Origin: Cristatella mucedo
Taxonomy: Eukaryota > Bryozoa > Phylactolaemata > Cristatellidae
Direction: 5' to 3'
Assembly: GCA_009760855.2 (NCBI GenBank)
Contig: WPIO01000054.1
Location: 1,865,001 to 1,929,000 of the forward strand
DNA length: 64,000 bases
Within the stretch, counting starts at the first letter, position 1. Each line of letters begins with the position of its first letter. The position numbers and the translations under genes are program-made. Positions 29,706 through 38,965 of the stretch are shown here, one piece after another. Under the pieces are notes generated by a model, which did not search any database, had not been told where the DNA came from, and was given only the letters and a program-made list of their open reading frames with translations.

Positions 29706-32700
29706 GAGAGAGATTAGAGAGAGGAGAGAGAGATTAGACAGACAGACAGAGTCGATCTGGCTGACGTTCCTCAATCCCAGAGGTCCTCTGTTGTCTTTTG
29801 TTTGCAGGACCGCTGGTGGTGGCAACATTCGGCCGCCGGTTTTTCTTCTATACGGTCCGTCCGGCTGCGGCAAAGTAACCATACTGCAGCACGTTGCTGC
29901 CAAGCTGTGCATCAACTACCACCAGGCAAGTCGGGGGGGGGCGATACCCCGGCCTGCACCTTCAGCATAGAGTGCCGTGTTGCCTCAGCGCTGGTGATAG
30001 CCGGGGAGGGTATAGACAGAGAGGGTAAGTGAGTGAGAGACAGAGGGAGACAGAGACAGAGAGTAGCAGCTGACTGTTGGACGCAACGGAGCTCGAGATG
30101 TGGCCACGAATTGCCGATCGCATTTGTCGATGGGTGCTCTAGCCTTTGACTTGCGGGTTACTGGAGGAGATAACTGTCAGCGCTAATCGTACGGCTTGGA
30201 ATCAGCTAGAGGCAAGAAGCACCGGGAGGTTGGGTAACATATTGAAAGTTGACCATCTCATGGTCGGTCGGCTGGGTGATTCTCTCTCGAGTATCTAGCG
30301 ATTCGCTCTCTCTCGATCTCAATTATCAATGATCATTGAGATCAATGATCAAATCAAATGACCAAATCAATCAAATGATTGATTTGATCAATGATTGATT
30401 AATGATTTGATCAATGATTGATCAATGATTTGATCATCGATTGATTTGGTCGATCACTGATTGATTGGTTCGATCAATGATTTGATCAATGATTGATCAA
30501 ATGATCAAATCAAATGATTGATTTGATGATTTGATTTGTTCAAATGATTGATTTGATCATTGATTCGATCTCAAGTATCTAGCGATTCGCAGGAAAGGAG
30601 CAAAGCAAGCTCGGCCCCACCCACCCACCCACCCACCCATCTCAAGCCTGCAAGCTCGTGAAGGAGCTTGTTTGCTGATCGCTACGATTGGTTGGCTCAG
30701 GCAGCGTCCAAGGTCAAGGTTCAACCACTTAAAAATGCTGTCGCTGCGCCACAGCCTGCGTTCGCTGGCCGACGAGCGAGTCGCTGTCTCCACTGCTGCT
30801 GCTGCTGCTGCTGCAAGCGATCGCCTACTTTGCTCCGCTCTGCGCTCACGGCCTCGCATGCTCCTCCTTCCTCCCCGACTTTGAGCCGCCGCTGCTCCGA
30901 GAGGCCGGCGCGAAGACGCGAGAGCTCCTTCCTGCCTCTTCCAGTTGAACTGTTACGACTTGGTTGCCGACACACCTTCGTCGACCGAGGTTCGCCTGCG
31001 CGAAGCCATCGCCAAGGCCGTGGCCTCTGTGCCGTGTCTGCTGGTGCTGCGCAACATCGACGCCGTGCACCGTGACCGCGAGAACTCGCAGGAGAGTGAG
31101 TGAGCCGCCCATCTTCCTCTGTCGTCCTTCCTCCTCCGCCGTCCTTCCTCCTCCTCGTCCTCCTCTTATTTCTTGTCACCTTAGCCATAGGATGTGGTGG
31201 GCGCATCCAGTGGGCATTCTGCCGTTTACCATCGCTCGGATGTGAGCAACAGCTCGCTTGAATAACAACGGCCGCACGCAGCGCACACAGCCGCACGCAC
31301 GCTCGTCTACTCTGCTTCTATGTCGCCGTTCACAGCGTTCACTTGAGAGGAATATATTAAAAAGGGCTGATTTTAAACAGCCGTATTTGTGCAGTGTAGC
31401 ATCACGCTTATCGTAGTGCTGAGACAGAAAAGAAAAAAATGGACTCGGAGGCATGCAGAAGTTTGTCCACACGTCTGTGCGCCTGGACCCTGCCGCATGC
31501 CCAAGCCAGGCGTCTCTTTCCCGGCGTAGTCTTCGGGGGTTCCCGGACGTTAAGCCAGAAGTTTTGGCGATTATTACGAAGTAAGACAGGAAGTGCAAAT
31601 GAGCCATCACCTTTTCTAGCCTCACACTTTTACTTGTATTCCTTTATTCTTTGATTAATCATTTAATTTTTGTAATCTTTTCTGAATATACTCGAGATAG
31701 TCTATCTGACAGACACTGGAAGGTGGCCCTCGGCACCCAAAGCACGAGAAGCTTCGCGAAGCAGTGAACGATTTCTTGCAGCTTGGTTGCAAAAGCTTCT
31801 GCATTCCACCCCTTGTCAATGCAATGTTTTCTTTTAACCGACTTTGCAAGATAGCCTCCTGCTAGCTCGGCGCTTGCGCACAGCTCAGATTATGAAACCC
31901 ATTCGGGCCTCCCTTTATGCCACGTGTCCACGTGACGTGGCCACGTGACTGGGCTGCATAGTGGCCAGCTTCCTTTTCCGTCTGTTACGAGACAAGAAGC
32001 GGCAAGAAGCCTGTGCGCTCGGCCATTGCTAGAGCCAGTCAGCGTCGCTGCCGTTGTGCTGCTCGGGGCAGCGCTGCAGCGCATCGACGTGGCGCTTGCG
32101 CAGCACCTGCGGCGTCGTCGTCGCCGTCACCGCGCGCCCTTGTTCGCGTGCTGCCTCGCAGATCCGCGGACGGCGAGCGTCATGCGCGAGCTTCTCGAGT
32201 CCTCGTGGCCCGCCACCGCTGAGTGGCCGCTCATCACCGTGGCCACGTGCAGCGGCAGTCGCCGCCTGGTGGCAGACGACGTGCGCGAGGCGTTCCTGCA
32301 CGAGGTCAATGTCGAGCCGCCCGGCGAGGCCGAGCGACACGACATTCTCTGCAGCCTCATGCCCGACGACGCGTGCGACGGCAGTGTGGCCATCGCACAG
32401 CTTGCCGAGCGCACGGCCGTAAGTTGCTGCTGCCGTTGCTGACGTTGCCGCTGCTGCCGTTGCCTCTTCCTCTGTGCGGTGCAGACGCTTGTGGCCAGTG
32501 AGGCGTCGATACTGTACGAGCCGTCGCTGTGCAAACCGCTCACGCAAATGCGCCGCCGTCGGAAAAGCTAGGCTAACCAATTTGCTAGCTATGGGCAAAC
32601 CAAGTGCAATTCCGAAATTGGAAAGGCTAATGCTCACTGGCACTCAGAATCGGCTCTGCCAGCTTATTTCCTGTCCAGTCTGCACGAAATTTAGGTGTCA

Positions 32701-35700
32701 CGTTTCAAAGTGACCTTTCATTAGACGACCACATCAGCTCCACAGTCAAGTCTGCCTACTTTCAGCTACACAACATTGCTCAAATTCGGCCTTTTTTAGA
32801 CAGGGACAGCACATAATTGGTTCTTGCATTTGTGACATTTTGTCTTGACTTCTGTAGCTCACTGCTTGCTGGTCTACAGGCCTGTGCACTCAGGCGCACA
32901 CACAGCTGTTGCAAAACTCTGCTGCCAGGCTTGTATGTCGTAACTGTCGCAGTTGCCACAACGCACCACTTCTTGCCGACTTGCACTGGCTACCAGTCAA
33001 GAAACGGATCGACTTTAAGGTTTTTTTTCACTCACTTTTAGGTACCATCACTCTTTGTCTCCAGCCTACCTATCAGATTTACTCCTCCACCAGGCTAAGC
33101 ATCGTACCTGCCGCTTTTCGGAATCGAACCGTTTCTCTCGTTTGCCTATATCTCTGACAAACCTCAGATTCGTTGGAGACCGTGCCTTTAGTTCGTATGC
33201 TCCCAAAGCCTGGAAATTACTCCTGACTTGCGTCACGACATCTCCTGACTTGACCACATTTAAAAGGAAACTAGAAATGCACGTATTTATGAAGCATTTC
33301 GTGGGTCAGTGTGATTCGTTCTTTATGTGCTTATGCTTGCTGACACTGTGAATGCTGCCACTAACCACACTTGGATGCTGACCCGGTGCATGTCACCCCT
33401 GATCATGTTATGCTTGTTGTTCATTGAGTATGCTGCCACTAACCATTCGATCATGCTTCCTTTGCAGCAAATTTAAAGTGCCTAGAAAGAGATTGAGTTC
33501 TCTGAGGGAGTTTATCAAATGTATTATTATTTTTTTCTGCTCTCTCGTGAGAGCGCCTGCCGTGGCCACCACCCGAATTGGGCCAATTTGGAAATGGCAT
33601 TATTTTTTATTTCCTTTGGCACCATTTTTCCTTTTTCTTTTTCCATCAAAATGGCTTCCTTTTCCAGGGCTTTCTGCTCGGTGACATCGTGGCCGTCGTG
33701 GCAGCGGCGAAGCGGCACTCGCACAGCAGATCGATGGCGCTATGGTGAGCAGCGTGCATGCAGAGGCGGCAGTGCTCCGGCTACCATTCCCTTCACCTGC
33801 CGCTTCCGCGTGCGGCAGCTGGCTTCGGCCAGTCTTGCTGCTGCTGTGAGCGTTCGGGTTTCGGCGTGAGCAGCGAGACACAACATTCCGGGGGCGGGGA
33901 GAGAGAGCTGACGATGCTAGCACCCAAGCAGCTTCCGGTGTGGCTCCGACACTTACTGGCGCGTACTTGAAGGCACAGCCTTGTACTTGCTATGTTCATG
34001 CAAACGTTATTGAATTATAGCATATAACATATTTATTAAACATAATTGAAGTGGCTGCGATAAGTTTATGCTCGCTGACTCGTGTCTGTTTGCCGACTGA
34101 AAGCAGCTCGCACGCTCTCAAACAGCTCTCGTATTATGTTGTGCAATCTCTCATTTTTACTCGGTGTGCATTGTCCTCCGCGTGTGCTTGTGCGCGCTGT
34201 TGCTGTGCATGTTATCGCTAACCTGTAGCCAGGCTTTCTTTTCATCGTAAGTAACGAATGGGCCGTGGTAGCCCAGGAGGTAAGATGCTGGTCGTGGGTT
34301 CGAATTCTGCAGTCAGCGATCCTTTATTGCCAGCTGCAAGCGGTGGCGATAGCCGTTAAGGCTCGTCTGCCACTATACAAGTGAGGGTGTTAATGCAATA
34401 ATATAAAATATGTATAAACATGCCTTGAAAGAGATTTAGTTCTTTTAGAAGGCTCTGCAGATGTCATTTTATTATTATTATTATTATTATTATTGTCATA
34501 GTTACCGTGTCTAGGCTGTAACTCTCTGTTTTTGCAGCAAGCAGCAGCTGGGTTGCGAGTCACTCGAGGCGCTAGAGATCGCCGGATGCTTTATCACTGC
34601 CGCCGACCTTGACCTGGCTCTGCTAGAGGTGCAGGCTGCCCACGCCAGTGCCATGGGCCGACCCAAGGTGAGCGACGGGACTAGGCAATCGCTTGTGGTC
34701 GATTGATGGTCGTCCCGACTGTCTCTGCTTCCTGGCAGTGCTTCCCCTGCTTCCGGTTTTCTTCTCGCGGCCATCGTGCCTTACACAAGGCACGATGGCC
34801 GCGGCATCCTTTGCATCGTGTGCATATGTTGAGCGCTGCTTTCGCCCTGTAGATACCAACCGTCAAGTGGGAGGACATTGGCGGCCTGTCCGACGTTAAG
34901 GAAGCCATTTTGGACACGGTGCAGCTGCCGCTGCAGCACCCGGAGCTGCTGGCGCAAGGCTTGCGCCGCTCGGGTGAGCGCTGTATGCTGACGCCGGCGC
35001 TCGAGTCACGTGCTCGAGTCACGTGCTCGAGTCACGTGCCCGAGTCACGTGCCCGAGTCACTTGCCCGAGTCACTTGCTCGAGTTGCGTGCGCGGCTCGA
35101 GCATTCCGGCACCTCTGCCTCGTGTCTGGGTGTCTGGTCCGCTGCCACCTGTCTTCCTGCAGAGGTTAGCATGCCGTATGCTCGGTTGGTTGTCATAGCG
35201 ATAGCTTCGGCTCCCCGGAGTCAGCTCCTGCTGCTGTTTTGACGCCCAGTAGTCATGATTGGCATCGTCTTCGTTCAGCTCCGCAAAAAGTGATAACGGG
35301 TCCAGTCGGTCGGAGGGGGATGGTGAGACTGAATTGCATAAGCTGCCATCTCATGAGAATAGTCGGTCGCCGGTCTCAACCTCTTTGTCTTTGCCTTCGT
35401 GTAGTATGTATCATGTAGTATGCCTTTGGTATAGCAAAAAATAAAATAAAGGCAAAGGTTTGCTGATGAAGCAGCCTCGTTTATAATATTAATACTAGTA
35501 ACACATTTGTATTTCACCCTCAGAGAACTTACCCTTTCTAGGCACTTTACAGCTGCTGTTAAGAAAGCATGACCAATTATTAGTGGTAAAAACATTTGCA
35601 ATGTCATCAAGCATGACATTGTAAAATGTGACATGCACAGGGTGAACATGTTGATGGGATTAGTAGCAGCGGGCACAGTTTCAGTGTGCATAAGCACACA

Positions 35701-38700
35701 AAGGACGAGTTTGTGGACTCGCTAAATGCTGATGTGGTTAAGAACAGATTTGGTTAAGCTTCTTTTTAAATGTTGTTATGTCAGGTGACGTCAGTCGGGA
35801 GTGAGTCCTCGGCTTTGGAAGCGTGAGAGCTAAAGGCATGGTCTCTAAAGTATTCGAGGTTCGTACGAGGTATATAGATATACGATTTGAATCAGAACGG
35901 TGGGTAGTACAATGCTTGGCCTGGTAGAGGAGTAAATCTGATAGATGAGTTGGATCCAGAAAATGGTAGGACCTAAAAGTGAGCGACAAAACCTTGAAGT
36001 CGATCTGTTGCTTGACTGGTAGCCAGTGCAGGTCGGTGAGAAACGGTGTGATGTGGCAACTGTGACGCTCACGACATACAAGCCTAGCTGCAGAGTTTTA
36101 CACCAGCTGTAGGAGTCTGATTGCGCAGGCCGATAGGCCAGCAAGCAGTGAGTTGCAAATGTCAAGACAGGATTTCACATTTTGCATGGAGTAATTTACA
36201 TGTGATATCCCGGTGTAAACAAGCCCAAATTTAAGCAATGTTATATAGCTGAAAGTAGGCAGACTTGGGTGTGGAGCAGCTGGTGTGGTAGTCTAATGAA
36301 AGGTCACTTTGAAACATGACACCTAGATTTCGTGCAGATTAAACAGAAGGTCTGCTGGCAGAGCTGATTGGGCAGTTTAGGTTTTCCAATGTCTGAATCA
36401 CACTTGGTTTTCCCTTAACTAGTACGTTGGTTTTTATCGTCATTCAATTTAAGAAAGTTTACTGCCATCCGTGTGCGTATGCTATCAATACATGCAGCAA
36501 GGGAGTTGAGAGAATTTGACGTGTTGGATTGCTGGGAGGGATCAAAGCAAAGGTACAACTGTACGTCATCTGCATTAAAGTGAAAGCCCGGGTTGTGCCT
36601 GCAATCACATTGGCAGGAGGGAGAGCATAAACCGTGAAAAGAACAGGACCAAGTACTGACCCCTGTGGTACCCCCATACTTCAGAGTTTCCTCGGATGAT
36701 CTTTGTCCATTCACATCAATACTCTGGAGTCTCCCACTGAGATAGCACTTGAACCATTGCGGTGCAGTGCCAGTAAAGCCCAGGCGAGATGAGAGGCGCT
36801 CAAGTAGTACTTGGTGATCGATAGTATCAAGAGCTGCCGAAAGATCGAGGAGAACAAGCAGAGACACTGTACCCAAGTCTGTATTCCTACGTAGGTTGTT
36901 ATACGCCCAAAGCAATGCCGACTCTGTGGAGTGATTAGCTCTAAAACCAGACTGGAACTTAATAGCAAGGTTTGAAGTTTCAATATATGAGGTCAGCCGG
37001 TCTGCTACAATTCGTTTATGTAGCGGTAGAACAGCTGTAGTAGCTAGCATGCTCCCTTGCAGTGGGCAATATAGGATCGCCTGCAGCAGAACTCGAACCC
37101 ACGACCTGGCACGCTAAGCGAAACAAAATTCTGTCCGGGTGCTGTACAACTCGATTCTTCAAGTTCAAGAGAAGCAATACCTGAAAGATTATGACAGGCA
37201 AGCCATCATGATTAGGCTTGCATGCAACAGTACTTCCCTTGCAGCAAATATAAAGTGCTTAGAAATAGATTGAGTTCTGAGGGCACTCTTTGAAATGTAT
37301 TATTATTGTTATTATTATTATTTTACTGATCACCGAAAGATGTCAATTTATTCCGACAACTAGACGACTGAGAGGAAGCTGAGGAGTGGTTTGTGCAAGA
37401 GTGGATAGATAGATAGCACCGGATAGATGGCAAGGAGGTCGGATCAATATGCTGGTGCAAGTGAGGGAAGTGACCTGTAAACCAGCGAGGATCTTAGATT
37501 CTATGTCTGACGGTGACCTAGTGAAGAATAAGCTGCATCCAGACCATCCAATGTTCCGAGTTGAGACACCCGAGAACTTCAGGCTACATCATTTGGTAAG
37601 GGGCAGGACCGGGCGGGGGGGGGGACTTGGGTAAAGTGGTGAGCCGTGATGGCACACTGGGTAAGGCCGTTGCTTTCACGACCTCGGTCCCGAGATCGTG
37701 GGTTCGATTCCTGCGGTGGGTGATCCTTTATCGCCACTGGTGATAGCCGTAAAGGCTCTTCTGTCGCCATACAAAAAGAGGCTGTTTAATCAGCTAGGAT
37801 TTTTTTATTTTATCTAAGTCTCTCTGCTTGTCTTGCTTGATCGGCAGCATTTGATACTATTGATCACAAAGTCCTTCTTGAGCATCTTGAACCTGTGCAT
37901 CACTGGCACTGCACTGCAATCGTTCAGGTCCATCTCAGTGGGAGACTCCAGGGTATTGACGTGAACAGGCAAATATCATCCGAAGAACCACTAAAGTGTG
38001 GGTTACCTCAGGGTTCTGTGCTTGGTCCCGGTTTTTTTTGGGTCACGGTTTATACTCTCCCTCTTAATATAATATAATATAATTCATTTATATAGCGCCC
38101 CAAGAGAACTTAATCTCTATTCAGGCGCTTCACATATGCCTCAGGGCTCGAGCCCACGACCTCAGTCAGACCTTGGTCGGGGCGAGCACCTTAACCGCTT
38201 GACCAAACCAGCTCTTGCCGATGCGATTGCCAGGCACAACCTAGGCTTGATGGCATATGCACGTGGATGGCAGCAAACTTTCTTAAATTGAATGACGATA
38301 AAGTCAACTTACTAGTTATGTGAAAACGAAGCATGATTCAGAAATTTGAAAGCTTAGCACTCAAAACCGACTCAGCCAGTATATCTCCTGTTGATTATGC
38401 GCATAATCTAGGTGTCCCATTCCAAAGTGACCTTCCATTAGACGACCACATAAGCTCCACAGTCAAGTCTGCCTACTTTCAGCTGCATAACATTGCTAAA
38501 ATTCGGTCTTCTGTAGACAAGGATACCACATCTAAATTAGTCCATTCACTTGTGACATCATGTTTCTCCTGTAACTCACTGCTTGCTGGTCTACCGGCCT
38601 TTACAATCAGGTGATTACAGCTGATGCAAAATTCTGCAGCTTGGCTCATCTGTCGCGAGTGCCACCATTACCTCATCACACCACTTCTTGGAATGTAGGA

Positions 38701-38734
38701 CATTCCCCCTATGTTCATGAATGTATGATTAAGA

Positions 38735-38828
<94 letters not shown>

Positions 38829-38834
38829 ACACAC

Positions 38835-38892
<58 letters not shown>

Positions 38893-38898
38893 ACACAC

Positions 38899-38965
<67 letters not shown>

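Noticed and set aside
37633-37800. tRNA gene
   Set aside because: Has box A- and box B-like sequence but no complete cloverleaf, and is one of several dispersed copies: SINE R1.
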